NCBI GenBank assembly: GCA_964573855.1
Contig: CAZNKO010000001.1
Coordinates: forward strand, 10,738 to 74,737
DNA length: 64,000 nt
Origin: CAZNKO01 sp964573855
Lineage (GTDB): Bacteria > Patescibacteriota > Patescibacteriia > UBA9934 > GWF2-40-263
Direction: 5' to 3'
Shown: piece after piece, positions 24,032-32,030 of the stretch
How the letters are laid out: each line of letters opens with the position of its first letter
Numbering within the stretch: position 1 is the stretch's first letter
Position numbers and translations under genes: made by a program
The notes under the pieces: model-generated
What the model saw: the letters and a program-made list of their open reading frames with translations, nothing else
Told to the model about the DNA's origin: nothing
Database searches by the model: none

Positions 24032-24421
24032 TCACTTCGTCGAAGATTTATTACGTTTCTCTTTTTTCTCTTTTACCTTTTTCTTCGTTGGAACATCGCT
24101 CAACACCACCGAGATGTGCGCCGAACGTTTCCGAATCGGAGCGGCCCGACCAAAGGCGCGGGCGCGGAAGCGGTGCAGAACCGGTCCCCCATCCGCCACA
24201 ATACTCTTCACGTACAACGCTTCCGGTTTGAGCTGAAAATTGTGCTCCGCGTTCGCCACGGCTGAACGCAAAAGTTTCAACACAGGTAAGGCGGCTGCTT
24301 TGTTCACAAATTGCAGCTGCTCCAAAGCCGAGGCCACGCGTTTGCCGCGAATCGTATCAATCACCAACCGGATTTTCCGTGGCGACTGATGAATATAGCG
24401 TGCGGATGCTTTTACGTCCAT
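24032..24421 (-). CDS. rplV: 50S ribosomal protein L22
   Basis: 129-aa uL22 (ASARYIHQSPRKIRLVIDTIRG; RFRARAFGRAAPIRKRSAHI). The C-terminal tail is Lys/Glu rich (KKKVKEKKEKRNKSS). Confidence 0.96.
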   Translation of the reverse strand: MDVKASARYIHQSPRKIRLVIDTIRGKRVASALEQLQFVNKAAALPVLKLLRSAVANAEHNFQLKPEALYVKSIVADGGPVLHRFRARAFGRAAPIRKRSAHISVVLSDVPTKKKVKEKKEKRNKSSTK

Positions 24422-24430
24422 AGAGGAATA

Positions 24431-24802
24431 TTATTTGGTACCCTTCGCAGCCGCGGGAGCCGGAGCCTTCGCGCCGGCAGGGGCCGCAACCCCCGGAACC
24501 CCAGGAGCACCCGTTGCCGCAGCCGAGGCCTCCACTTCTTTCTGGAGCTTACCGCCATGGCGGACGAATTTCCGTGTCGGAGAAAATTCTCCGAGCTTGT
24601 GACCGACCATATTTTCCACAATACGCACCGGAATGAAATCCTTGCCGTTGTGCACGGCCACGGTAAACCCAACCATCTCTGGGGTGATGGAAGAAGCGCG
24701 CGCCCAGGTCTTGATCATCTTTTTGTCGCCGGACTTCAGCGCGAGGATTTTCTTCTGAAGTTTTTGGTCCACGTAAGGACCCTTTTTCGAACTGCGAGAC
24801 AT
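24431..24802 (-). CDS. rpsS: 30S ribosomal protein S19 with Ala/Pro tail
   Basis: 123-aa uS19; the core ([34 protein letters not shown]) ends near residue 85 and is followed by about 38 residues of Ala/Pro/Gly repeats, a length typical of CPR extensions. Confidence 0.96.
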   Translation of the reverse strand: MSRSSKKGPYVDQKLQKKILALKSGDKKMIKTWARASSITPEMVGFTVAVHNGKDFIPVRIVENMVGHKLGEFSPTRKFVRHGGKLQKEVEASAAATGAPGVPGVAAPAGAKAPAPAAAKGTK

Positions 24803-24817
24803 AAGTGAAATTTCGCA

Positions 24818-24891
24818 GGCTTTAGGCGGACAAGGCTTTAGGCTTTAGGAATTTCCCTAATGCCTGACGCCTAACGCCTAACGCCTGTGTC
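24818..24891. repeat. Low-complexity palindromic spacer (GGCTTTAGGC family)
   Basis: GCTTTAGGC and GCCTAACGCC words form an imperfect palindrome just above rpsS. A near-inverted copy lies above tuf at 29773-29850. Confidence 0.6.
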
Positions 24892-24893
24892 TT

Positions 24894-25745
24894 TTACATA
24901 GAGCTGCCGACAAATCGGCCTTTCGGACGTCGCTGAATAATCAGGGAATCGGAAGATTTCTTCCCGCGAGTTTTGACCCCGAACGCGGGCTTGCCTTGGG
25001 GCGTCTTCGGATGCTTCAACCCGATCGGGTTGTGGCCTTCCCCGCCGCCGTGCGGGTGATCCACGGGGTTCATGGCCTTGCCGCGCACCGACGGACGAAA
25101 CCCGCGGTGCCGCATGCGGCCGGCCTTGCCCCAGCGCACGAGGCGTCGATCCGGGTTCGACACTTGTCCGATCGTCGCAAAACATTGCTTGAACACCATG
25201 CGCATTTCGCCAGAGGGAAGTTTCAGGGTCGCATACGGGCCTTCCACGGCCATGAGCTGAATGGCGGCTCCGGCGCCGCGCCCCAACTGTCCACCAAGCC
25301 CCGGATGGAGCTCCACGTCATGGATGATGAGGCCCACGGGAATGTGCTCGAGCGGGAAACGGTTGCCCGTTTGGATCTCCCCTTTTTGTTTGGAAGAAAT
25401 AACCGAGTCCCCAACCTTGAGGCCAAGCGGAGCGAGCATGTACCCCTTCTTACCGTTCTTGTAATAGAGAAGCGCGATGCGTCCGCCGCGGCTCGGGTCG
25501 TATTCAATCGCCACCACCTTTGCCGGCACGTCGAAAAGATTCCGCTTGAAATCCACAAGACGGATCCGGCGCGCGACACCGCCGCCGCGGTGGCGCACGG
25601 TAATCTTCCCCCGCGTGCGGCCAGCCATCGACTTCGACGAAATCGTGAGGGATTTTTCCGGCTTCCCCTTCGTGATGTCTTCAAACGTGTCGACGCTGGA
25701 AATGCGGCGACCGGGAGACGTTGGATTGTAGTGTTTAATCGGCAT
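24894..25745 (-). CDS. rplB: 50S ribosomal protein L2
   Basis: 283-aa uL2 of the peptidyl-transferase region. RRGGGVARRIRLVDFKR, SRGGRIALLYYKNG, and NPVDHPHGGGEGHNPIG with the functionally important His. Confidence 0.97.
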   Translation of the reverse strand: MPIKHYNPTSPGRRISSVDTFEDITKGKPEKSLTISSKSMAGRTRGKITVRHRGGGVARRIRLVDFKRNLFDVPAKVVAIEYDPSRGGRIALLYYKNGKKGYMLAPLGLKVGDSVISSKQKGEIQTGNRFPLEHIPVGLIIHDVELHPGLGGQLGRGAGAAIQLMAVEGPYATLKLPSGEMRMVFKQCFATIGQVSNPDRRLVRWGKAGRMRHRGFRPSVRGKAMNPVDHPHGGGEGHNPIGLKHPKTPQGKPAFGVKTRGKKSSDSLIIQRRPKGRFVGSSM

Positions 25746-25860
25746 ACAGAATTAAATCCGAAATTCGAAATGGGAAAAATCCGAAAAAACGGTTGAAAAT
25801 TCTAATTTTGAATTTAGAATTTCTTCGAATTTAGAATTTTTAACATTTCGAATTTTCATA
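25746..25860. repeat. Low-complexity palindromic spacer (AAATTCGAA family)
   Basis: AT-rich self-complementary words (AAATTCGAAAT, GAATTTAGAATTTC). A sister copy fills the trxB-trxA gap at 58770-58882. No gene. Confidence 0.6.
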
Positions 25861-26289
25861 TTAAACGCCTTCGTACACATCAATGGTCTTACCCGCCGGG
25901 AGCGTCACGATCGCCTTCTTCCAGGCACGGCGCTGGCCTGTCATCCGCCCAAAGCGAACCACTTTGCCGCGCACGCGCTGGATGTTCACTTCAACCGGCG
26001 TGATGCCGTAGAGGGCCCTCACAGCCGCGCGCACCTGAACGCGCGTGGACTTCGGCGAGACCACAAAACAGTACTGGCTCAAGGAGGCAAGATGCGCTGC
26101 CTTTTCTGTCACGAGCGGTTTCACGATGACCTGAGCAAGCTCCGCGGAAATCACCCCGATTTTTGTCGGCGTTTTCTTTGCAGCCTTTTTATCCTTCGAC
26201 ACCGGCTCCAGTTTTGGCGAACGCGAAGCAGGAGCCTGACCTTTCAGCTCAACCTCTTTTTTCGATTTGAATCGGTCAAAAAATCCCAT
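25861..26289 (-). CDS. rplW: 50S ribosomal protein L23 with N-terminal extension
   Basis: 142-aa uL23; the family core starts near residue 50 (AQVIVKPLVTEKAAHLASLSQ) after a Lys-rich extension. The start ATG is the gene side of the element target duplication. Confidence 0.95.
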   Translation of the reverse strand: MGFFDRFKSKKEVELKGQAPASRSPKLEPVSKDKKAAKKTPTKIGVISAELAQVIVKPLVTEKAAHLASLSQYCFVVSPKSTRVQVRAAVRALYGITPVEVNIQRVRGKVVRFGRMTGQRRAWKKAIVTLPAGKTIDVYEGV

Positions 26290-26290
26290 A

Positions 26291-26419
26291 CCCCGTTAGA
26301 AGCCTGAACAAAAAAGATTAAAAATCTTTTTCGTAGCTCCTTTTGATACACAGGTGAATACCTGACCAGTTTTATAATTTTGTAAGACGTGAGTATAACA
26401 CATACGGCTTCTAACGGGG
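26291..26419. mobile_element. CCCCG-end element at the rplW start (B type)
   Basis: 129 bp, arms CCCCGTTAGAAGCC / GGCTTCTAACGGGG, flanked by CATA (26287-26290) and CATT (26420-26423), a duplication with one mismatch. The far ATG abuts the rplD stop TAA. Confidence 0.82.
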
Positions 26420-26422
26420 CAT

Positions 26423-27058
26423 TTACGGACGCGAGTAGGTTTTGGTGATGACCTCGAGGGCCTCGCGGCTCGCAAGCACGGTGTCGTGAGCGAGGAGATC
26501 AACCACGTTCAAGCTGTTTGCGGGAAGGGTCGAAATGCGCGGCAGGTTGCGTACGGCACGTGAAAGCGCGGCGTTCGTGGGCTCCGTGACAATAAGCGTT
26601 TTCTTGCCAAGACCCGGAAGCTTTTTCAAAAGTCCTGCCGCAAGTTTCGTCTTCGGTTCTGAAAGTTTCAAACTTTCCACGGCAACCAAGCGATGATCCG
26701 CCACCTTTTCGGAAAGAACCATGGCAAGCGCTTTGCGGCGCACCTTCCGATTCAGCTTCAAAGAAAAATTGCGCTCCTTGGTGGGGCCAAACGTGATGCC
26801 GCCTCCGACCCAGATCGGTGACCGGCGGGATCCATGACGCGCACGGCCTGTGCCCTTTTGCTTCCACGGCTTTTTGCCGGTTCCCGCAACCTCGCCGCGG
26901 CCTTTCGTGTGCGCGAGGACCTGCCGGCTATTTGCCTGCTGGGCCACGACTGCCGCGTGCACCACAGAAGGATCCGCTTTCACATCAAAAAGTTTCGGCT
27001 CAAGGGTGAGTTCGCCGACGGTGGCTCCTTCTTGATTGTAGAGTTTTACCGTTGCCAT
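26423..27058 (-). CDS. rplD: 50S ribosomal protein L4
   Basis: 211-aa uL4 (KPWKQKGTGRARHGSRRSP, the exit-tunnel loop). Overlaps rplC by 13 bases. Confidence 0.97.
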   Translation of the reverse strand: MATVKLYNQEGATVGELTLEPKLFDVKADPSVVHAAVVAQQANSRQVLAHTKGRGEVAGTGKKPWKQKGTGRARHGSRRSPIWVGGGITFGPTKERNFSLKLNRKVRRKALAMVLSEKVADHRLVAVESLKLSEPKTKLAAGLLKKLPGLGKKTLIVTEPTNAALSRAVRNLPRISTLPANSLNVVDLLAHDTVLASREALEVITKTYSRP

Positions 27059-27672
27059 ATCGTTTTCCCTTCACGGGCAACAATGAGGAGAACACTGCCC
27101 CGGGCCCCGGGCACCGCTCCCTTCACGGCGAGCGTTTGTGCCGTCGGATCCACAGAAATAATTTCCAAATTTTTTACGGTCACGCGATCTGCCCCGAGGT
27201 GCCCGGCCATGCGCTGGCCTTTGGAGACCGGCCCCTGGCGCTGCGAGGCAATCGAGCCTGGCATGCGCAGCTGGTCCTTATGGCCGTGGGAGGCTGGGCT
27301 TCCGGCAAAATGGTGGCGTTTCACAACGCCCTGGAATCCGCGACCCTTTGAGGTACCAATCACATCCACTTTCATCCCCGGCTTAAATGCGGACACATCC
27401 ACGGTGTCACCGCGTTTCAAATTGGTCGTGGCCGCGCGGAATTCGCGCAACACACCAAAGGCAGGCAGATCCTTAAGATGCCCCGTTTCGGCTTTCGAGA
27501 GCTTTCGGCGAACGTCCGTCCCAAGTTGGATCGCGGTGTACCCTTCTTTTTCCGCACCCTTCACCTGGGTTACGATATTCGGCTCCGCTTTCACCAGCGT
27601 CACCGGAACAACGCTCCCGTCGTCCTTAAACTCCTGCGTCATTTCAATTTTACGACCAATGATGAATGACAT
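27046..27672 (-). CDS. rplC: 50S ribosomal protein L3
   Basis: 208-aa uL3 (GRKIEMTQEF at the start; GTSKGRGFQGVVKRHHFAGSP near residue 125). The start codon is the gene side of an element target duplication. Confidence 0.97.
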   Translation of the reverse strand: MSFIIGRKIEMTQEFKDDGSVVPVTLVKAEPNIVTQVKGAEKEGYTAIQLGTDVRRKLSKAETGHLKDLPAFGVLREFRAATTNLKRGDTVDVSAFKPGMKVDVIGTSKGRGFQGVVKRHHFAGSPASHGHKDQLRMPGSIASQRQGPVSKGQRMAGHLGADRVTVKNLEIISVDPTAQTLAVKGAVPGARGSVLLIVAREGKTIWQR

Positions 27673-27673
27673 A

Positions 27674-27815
27674 CCCCGTTAGAGGCCTCTGACGAAAAAG
27701 ATTTTTAAGCTGATAAAAAATCTTTTTCGGGAATCCTCTGATAAATCAACATGCCCCTGACCGATGTTTTAACTCTGCAAAACGTGGGTGTAATACCTAC
27801 CGGCCTCTAACGGGG
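27674..27815. mobile_element. CCCCG-end element at the rplC start (B type)
   Basis: 142 bp, arms CCCCGTTAGAGGCC / GGCCTCTAACGGGG, flanked by CATA (27670-27673, 27816-27819). Interior shares AAAAAGAT/ATCTTTTT hairpins with the rplW copy. Confidence 0.87.
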
Positions 27816-27819
27816 CATA

Positions 27820-28097
27820 TCTGGCAATGAAAAAGCCAGAAGTCAGGGATCCAAGACCTTGGGTCACCGGCTTCCAGCCCCGAACCTCACCAGAGGTGCT
27901 TCGGGATAATCATGTGAATTGGAGATAACAACCTCGATGGCGGTTCGGAAAGCGTCTGGAAGGTTTTCTCAGGAAAGACTCTCGAACTCGTGAGATCTCT
28001 CTTCCAGGTTTTCGTTCCGCTGGTGCGGCTCCCGCACCGGTGTCTGACACGATCGTTTCGTAGCAGGCACCGATGCGTGGCATCGGTTTTTAAGAAA
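27820..28097. ncRNA. Structured 280-nt region between rpsJ and rplC (candidate leader or RNA)
   Basis: No gene is seen. Many hairpins: TCTGGC/GCCAGA directly above the original rplC start, CCCGAA...TTCGGG enclosing CCTC/GAGG, TCTGGAAG...CTTCCAGG, GGTGCGG/CCGCACC, and ACCGATGC/GCATCGGT followed by TTTTT on the plus strand (28071-28095). It could be an rplC leader on the minus strand or a plus-strand antisense RNA ending at that terminator. Other bacteria have only a short rpsJ-rplC gap. Confidence 0.4.
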
Positions 28098-28123
28098 AAT
28101 TTTTGAAAAACTTCAGAGATCTC

Positions 28124-28543
28124 TTAAGTTTTGATTTCGACATCGACTCCGGAGGGGAGAGAGAGCGTCATGAGCGCGTCAATCGTCTTCTCTGTCGGCT
28201 CCGAGATGTCGATGAGGCGCTTGTGAATGCGCATCTCGTATTGTTCGCGCGAATCCTTATGCACGAACGTCGATCGGTTCACGGTATACTTCCGCTTTTC
28301 CGTGGGCAGAGGAATGGGCCCGTGAATCTTCGCTCCGGACCGCTCGGCCGTCTTCAGGATGGTCGCGGTCGCCTGGTCGATGATTTTGTGGTCGTAGGCC
28401 CGGATTTTAATCCGAATATGCGGCTTTTCTTCTTCGGTCTTTGCGTGAGAGGCGCCCTGCCTGCCGGCAGGCACGGCGCCTTTTTTTCCGGCGGAGCCGG
28501 ACCCCGCTTTGCGGGGCTTGGCGGAACGAGGTGCGGTAGTCAC
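28124..28543 (-). CDS. rpsJ: 30S ribosomal protein S10 with repeat-derived N-terminal extension
   Basis: 139-aa uS10; the core ([47 protein letters not shown]) starts near residue 42. The extension includes [11 protein letters not shown], encoded by the palindrome CTGCCTGCCGGCAGGCA that also occurs at about 30077-30095. Family length is about 103 aa. A later start is possible but no in-frame Met precedes the core. Confidence 0.95.
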   Translation of the reverse strand: MTTAPRSAKPRKAGSGSAGKKGAVPAGRQGASHAKTEEEKPHIRIKIRAYDHKIIDQATATILKTAERSGAKIHGPIPLPTEKRKYTVNRSTFVHKDSREQYEMRIHKRLIDISEPTEKTIDALMTLSLPSGVDVEIKT

Positions 28544-28574
28544 AGGTGTAAAAGAACTAATGAACAGGGAGTTA

Positions 28575-29768
28575 TTACTTCGTGATCTTTGTCACCACCC
28601 CTGCGCCGACCGTGTGCCCGCCTTCGCGGATGGCAAACGACATTTTCTCTTCCAGCGCGACCGGTTGGATGAGTTTAATCGTAAGATTCACCGTGTCTCC
28701 CGGCATCACCATTTCCGTGCCCTGCGGGAGCGTGATCTCGCCCGTTACATCCGTGGTCCGGATGTAGAACTGCGGCTTATAGCCATTGAAGAATGGCTTG
28801 TGGCGGCCGCCTTCCTCTTTCGTGAGGGCGTAGACTTCCCCCTGGAACTCGGTGTGCGGCGTAATCGAACCGGGTTTCGCAAGCACCATGCCGCGCTCCA
28901 CGTCTTCCTTTTTCACGCCGCGCAAGAGCACCCCGGCGTTGTCGCCAGCCCGGCCTTCATCCAAAGTCTTGTTGAACATTTCAATGCCGGTCACGACGGT
29001 CTTCGACGTCTCCGGACGGATGCCCACGATCTGCACTTCCTCGTTCACCTTCACGAGTCCGCGCTCGATGCGGCCTGTCACGACGGTGCCGCGGCCTTCA
29101 ATCGAGAACACGTCTTCCACCGGCATGAGGAACGGCTTGTCCACCTGACGCACCGGCTCCGGAATCCAGGTGTCGAGAGCGGCGAGGAGATCCAAAATCG
29201 GCTTCGTGGCTTCGGCGTCCGCCGGATTCTGGAGCGCCTTCAAGGCCGACCCGCGGATGACCGGGGTCGCTGCACCGTCAAACTGGTACTTCTTCAAAAG
29301 ATCGCGCACCTCCTCTTCCACAAGATCAATAAGCTCCGGATCATCCACCGTGTCCACCTTATTCAAAAAAACCACAATCGCCGGCACGCCGACCTGGCGG
29401 GCCAGGAGAATGTGTTCGCGCGTCTGCGGCATCGGGCCATCCGCGGCCGAGACGACAAGAATGGCTCCGTCCATCTGGGCGGCGCCCGTGATCATGTTTT
29501 TGATGTAGTCCGCGTGCCCAGGACAGTCGACGTGCGCATAGTGGCGCTTGTCGGACTCGTATTCTGTATGGGCCGTCGCGATCGTAATACCGCGCGCCTT
29601 CGATTCTGGCGCTTTATCCAAATCATCCACGCCCTTCTTCTGGGCGGTCATGCCCTTCGCGTTCAAAACCGCGAGGATGGCCGCTGTGGTCGTGGTCTTC
29701 CCATGGTCCACGTGACCAATGGTCCCGACGTTCACGTGCGGCTTTGTGCGCTTAAAAACCTCTGCCAT
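28575..29768 (-). CDS. tuf: Elongation factor Tu
   Basis: 397-aa GTPase delivering aminoacyl-tRNA. G1 [10 protein letters not shown]3 DCPGHADY, G4 NKVD, then domains 2 and 3. It heads the S10-spc run rather than the str operon; rpsL-rpsG-fusA sit 11 kb away. Confidence 0.98.
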   Translation of the reverse strand: MAEVFKRTKPHVNVGTIGHVDHGKTTTTAAILAVLNAKGMTAQKKGVDDLDKAPESKARGITIATAHTEYESDKRHYAHVDCPGHADYIKNMITGAAQMDGAILVVSAADGPMPQTREHILLARQVGVPAIVVFLNKVDTVDDPELIDLVEEEVRDLLKKYQFDGAATPVIRGSALKALQNPADAEATKPILDLLAALDTWIPEPVRQVDKPFLMPVEDVFSIEGRGTVVTGRIERGLVKVNEEVQIVGIRPETSKTVVTGIEMFNKTLDEGRAGDNAGVLLRGVKKEDVERGMVLAKPGSITPHTEFQGEVYALTKEEGGRHKPFFNGYKPQFYIRTTDVTGEITLPQGTEMVMPGDTVNLTIKLIQPVALEEKMSFAIREGGHTVGAGVVTKITK

Positions 29769-29772
29769 AGGT

Positions 29773-29850
29773 GGTAATTGGAGGCGTTAGGCTTTAGGCG
29801 TTAGGCGTTAGGAAATCCCTAAAGCCTAAAGCCTTGTCCGCCTAAAGCCT
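29773..29850. repeat. Low-complexity palindromic spacer above tuf
   Basis: GGCTTTAGGCGTTAGGCG...CGCCTAAAGCC; inverted relative of 24818-24891. The remaining gap to 30035 holds the tuf promoter, GGAAGTTGGAA repeats and a GCAATGACG-family repeat (about 29967-30025); no gene. Confidence 0.6.
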
Positions 29851-29880
29851 GTACTTTTTCTTACAAATAAATGTGTGCGA

Positions 29881-29909
29881 AGTATAACAAAGCCCTAAAA
29901 TTCCTGCAA
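29881..29909 (-). promoter_or_regulatory. Promoter of tuf and the ribosomal run
   Basis: TTGCAG, 17-base spacer, TATACT on the minus strand; predicted start about 105 nt above the tuf ATG. Confidence 0.7.
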
Positions 29910-30035
29910 GTCCTAGATGGGAAGTTGGAAATTGGAGGTGGGAAGTTGGAAAAAATGGGTTTATTTCGTCATTGCGAGGCCTTATTCACTAAGCTTGTGA
30001 AGGAGTAAGGCCGAAGCAATCCCATTTGTTGAGAC

Positions 30036-30074
30036 AAATAAAACGGGAGCCAAGGTTCAAGAACCAAGGCTCCC
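30036..30074 (-). terminator. Terminator hairpin of the third DGR-type target
   Basis: GGGAGCC, TT, GGTTC pair with GAACC, TT, GGCTCCC, then GTTTTATTT on the minus strand. Symmetric CCTTGG motifs are shared with the hairpin behind DGR target 1. Confidence 0.75.
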
Positions 30075-30124
30075 AAGCCTGCCTGCCGGCAGGCAGGTGC
30101 AAAGTACGCGAGCTCCCAGTCCCT

Positions 30125-30943
30125 TCACTCCCCAAGGACAGGGACCGAGCAGCGCGAGCTGCCGTCGCCGTGCCAGCGGGCGCGCAGGCGCACCTCGCCG
30201 GTGTCGGTATCGCGGTACACGTACGGCACGAACTGCCACGGCTCGTCGCCGCACTCGGGAACGTTGAGCTCGTAGCCTCCGAGGAAGTACGCCGGGGTCT
30301 TGTCGTAGTCGATGGCCTCCGCGTACTCCCGGAAGAGCCAGGTGAACGCGAGTCCCTCGTCCGCGAGCGACTTCGGCCCCCGCACCGCCGCGACGCTCTT
30401 GCGCTTCCGGTTGGCGTCGAGGCCGAACGTCACCCACTCAATCACGGGCTTGTGAGTGGCATTGCCCGCGAGGAGCCGGAGGCGTTCCACGTCCTTGCCC
30501 TGGTACGGGTGCGTGCCGGAGAACAGCAGCTCCCAGCGCCAGAACTTCGGATCGAAGGTCTTCTTGATCCGTGCCGCATGCGCCTCGAAGGTCTGCGCCA
30601 CACCCTTGTCGCCCTTTCCGAAGCGGATGCGGAGCGAGCGGAAGACGAGCCGTCCCTTGGGCCACTCCGGCGCCGTCTTCGCGAGCCACTCGAAGACCGT
30701 GTCCTCGATCTTTCAGCCCTCCTGCTCGGAAGCCTCGCGGAACCGCTTGAGCGTCTCGTCGACCGAGAGCTCGAAGGGGTTCTTGTTTGCGAGCTCCACC
30801 TGCTGATGGAGGAACTCGGCGATGAGTGCCGCGTTGCCTGGGCTACGGATCCAGTCCGCGTCCTGGGTCGTGACCCCCGCCTCGGAAAGAGTGCGGAGGG
30901 TGGGAGAAAGTTCGCTGAAACCGATCTCGATAAGGCGTGCCAT
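30125..30943 (-). pseudogene. DGR-type target gene broken by in-frame UGA
   Basis: ATG 30943 (AGGAGG upstream) opens a frame of 76 codons ending in TGA at 30713-30715; the same frame continues for 195 further codons. The C-terminal half (GYELNVPECGDEPWQF, VRLRARWHGDG, SVPVLGE) resembles DGR target 1 (YEVNVSGEDPWQG, GWAVPSFVRE). Because UGA is a stop elsewhere, this is a nonsense mutation, an assembly error, or a read-through case. No template repeat for it is present in the window and no RT is adjacent. Confidence 0.8.
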
Positions 30944-31124
30944 GGTGGCATTGCCTCCTGTTTTGTCGCCGACGTGCCTGCTCCGGGGGAATCCCGGTTT
31001 GTCAGGAGTTGTCGTTAAAAGCGACGCGCTGCGTGTCTCCCACCCCCTCCAACTCCCCCTCGGGCAGGGGGAGAGGCACACAAAACGTCGCTTTCAACAG
31101 AATAAATAAAATGAACGAGGTCTT

Positions 31125-31153
31125 ACTTTAACAAAAAAACGACAGAAAGTCAA
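31125..31153 (-). promoter_or_regulatory. Promoter of the broken target gene
   Basis: TTGACT, 17-base spacer, TAAAGT on the minus strand. The leader folds AAAGCGACG with CGTCGCTTT around a CTCCCCCTGCCC-type repeat (31037-31073). Confidence 0.6.
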
Positions 31154-31201
31154 GGGATTGCTTCGTCGTCACCTTCGGCTCCTCCTCGCAATGACAAATT
31201 A

Positions 31202-31585
31202 CTACTCGATCGGCTCTAAATAGAACTGCTCTTCGCCAAATTCCTCGTCTTTTACGGCCTTTTCCTTTTTCCCTTTTTCTTTTTCCCGAAGATAAGCCTG
31301 ATACTGCGCTTCGAGATCCGTTTGTTCTTGAGGGTTCAACTTACCTAAGTCCCATGTTTCGGCAGAACTCCCAGCAGGCGGCATGGCCTCGAAAATGTCG
31401 GAAGGGTGAGAAGGGACGGAAGAGGGCTGCGTGGATTGCGAAAACGTTCCACGAGCGACGAGCAACGATTCATATTGATCAAGTCCCATGAGCACGAAAA
31501 CGTCTTCCCCTTCCGGATCGGTCACAATGATGCGATCCCCGGTCCGGCGTGCCAAATCAAGAAGTCGGCGAAGTTGTTTATTCAT
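31202..31585 (-). CDS. Conserved hypothetical protein, Phd-like N-terminus
   Basis: 127-aa soluble protein I do not firmly recognise. The first 50 residues (LLDLARRTGDRIIVTDPEGEDVFVLMGLDQYESLL) look like the antitoxin-type fold that presents a short strand with VLMGLDQYE; the rest is Pro/Ser-rich and ends in a highly charged EKEKGKKEK segment. No toxin gene is next to it. Monocistronic, with no obvious promoter. Confidence 0.6.
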   Translation of the reverse strand: MNKQLRRLLDLARRTGDRIIVTDPEGEDVFVLMGLDQYESLLVARGTFSQSTQPSSVPSHPSDIFEAMPPAGSSAETWDLGKLNPQEQTDLEAQYQAYLREKEKGKKEKAVKDEEFGEEQFYLEPIE

Positions 31586-31623
31586 ACAAATAATGCATAC
31601 TAGGCAAATGTTGTATCATCCCC

Positions 31624-31652
31624 TTGACAATACCGTCAATATGTGGTATTCT
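31624..31652 (+). promoter_or_regulatory. Strong plus-strand promoter
   Basis: TTGACA, 17-base spacer, TATTCT. No protein gene follows on this strand; a terminator lies 340 bases downstream. A similar block, CTCCCCTTGACAAAACC, is at 47209-47225. Confidence 0.75.
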
Positions 31653-31987
31653 GGCTTTCTTGTGCAATATCGCGATCAAGTTTGAGATNNNNNNNNNNTT
31701 CCTATCCACGGTCCTCACCTATGGGACAGACAGGTGGATATCTTTTTGTGGATATTTAAACCTGAATGGGCAAATTATTCCGTTTAAATCTTTAGCTTTC
31801 AGGTCGGACCACTTAGGCCTATCTTCGTCTCCGCAAGACCGCGAGGATGAAGATGCAACAGACAACAATAAATGCTATGAGCCCAGAGATCATCCAAACG
31901 GATAGACAGAGCACAGGATATCGAAGAGCGACAGGATTCAGTAACGCTGTAAAAGCCTGCATAACGACCTTCGTCTCAAACAAACAA
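31653..31987 (+). ncRNA. Possible untranslated transcript across an assembly gap
   Basis: Between a good promoter and a strong terminator there is no convincing plus-strand gene. Ten Ns at 31689-31698 hide part of it. A hairpin-forming stretch (GGTCCGACC-like parts around 31800) is visible. It matches no RNA family I can name. Confidence 0.3.
31819..31962 (-). CDS. Possible 47-aa membrane peptide
   Basis: ATG 31962 opens 47 codons ending TAG, with one strongly hydrophobic helix (VWMISGLIAFIVVCCIFIL) followed by RRRR, the layout of a small membrane protein. No good ribosome-binding site; it conflicts with the plus-strand transcript suggested above. Confidence 0.3.
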   Translation of the reverse strand: MQAFTALLNPVALRYPVLCLSVWMISGLIAFIVVCCIFILAVLRRRR

Positions 31988-32021
31988 CCCCGCACCTATA
32001 AATAGGTGCGGGGTTTTGTTT
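31988..32021. terminator. Bidirectional terminator behind the Clp-type gene
   Basis: CCCCGCACCTAT/ATAGGTGCGGGG with a 2-base loop; TTTTGTTTTT follows on the plus strand and TTGTTTGTTTG on the minus strand. Confidence 0.85.
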
Positions 32022-32030
32022 TTGAAAGCA

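Noticed and set aside
27820..28097. tmRNA, RNase P RNA or SRP RNA
   Set aside because: None of the conserved cores of these RNAs could be found on either strand.
28509..29777. 422-codon open frame on the plus strand opposite tuf
   Set aside because: It is the shadow of tuf; no ribosome-binding site and no family resemblance.
30713..30715. UGA read as glycine (code 25, as in Gracilibacteria/Absconditabacteria) to explain the broken target gene
   Set aside because: scpA, leuS and rpsH end in UGA at the expected family C-terminus, so UGA is a stop in this genome.
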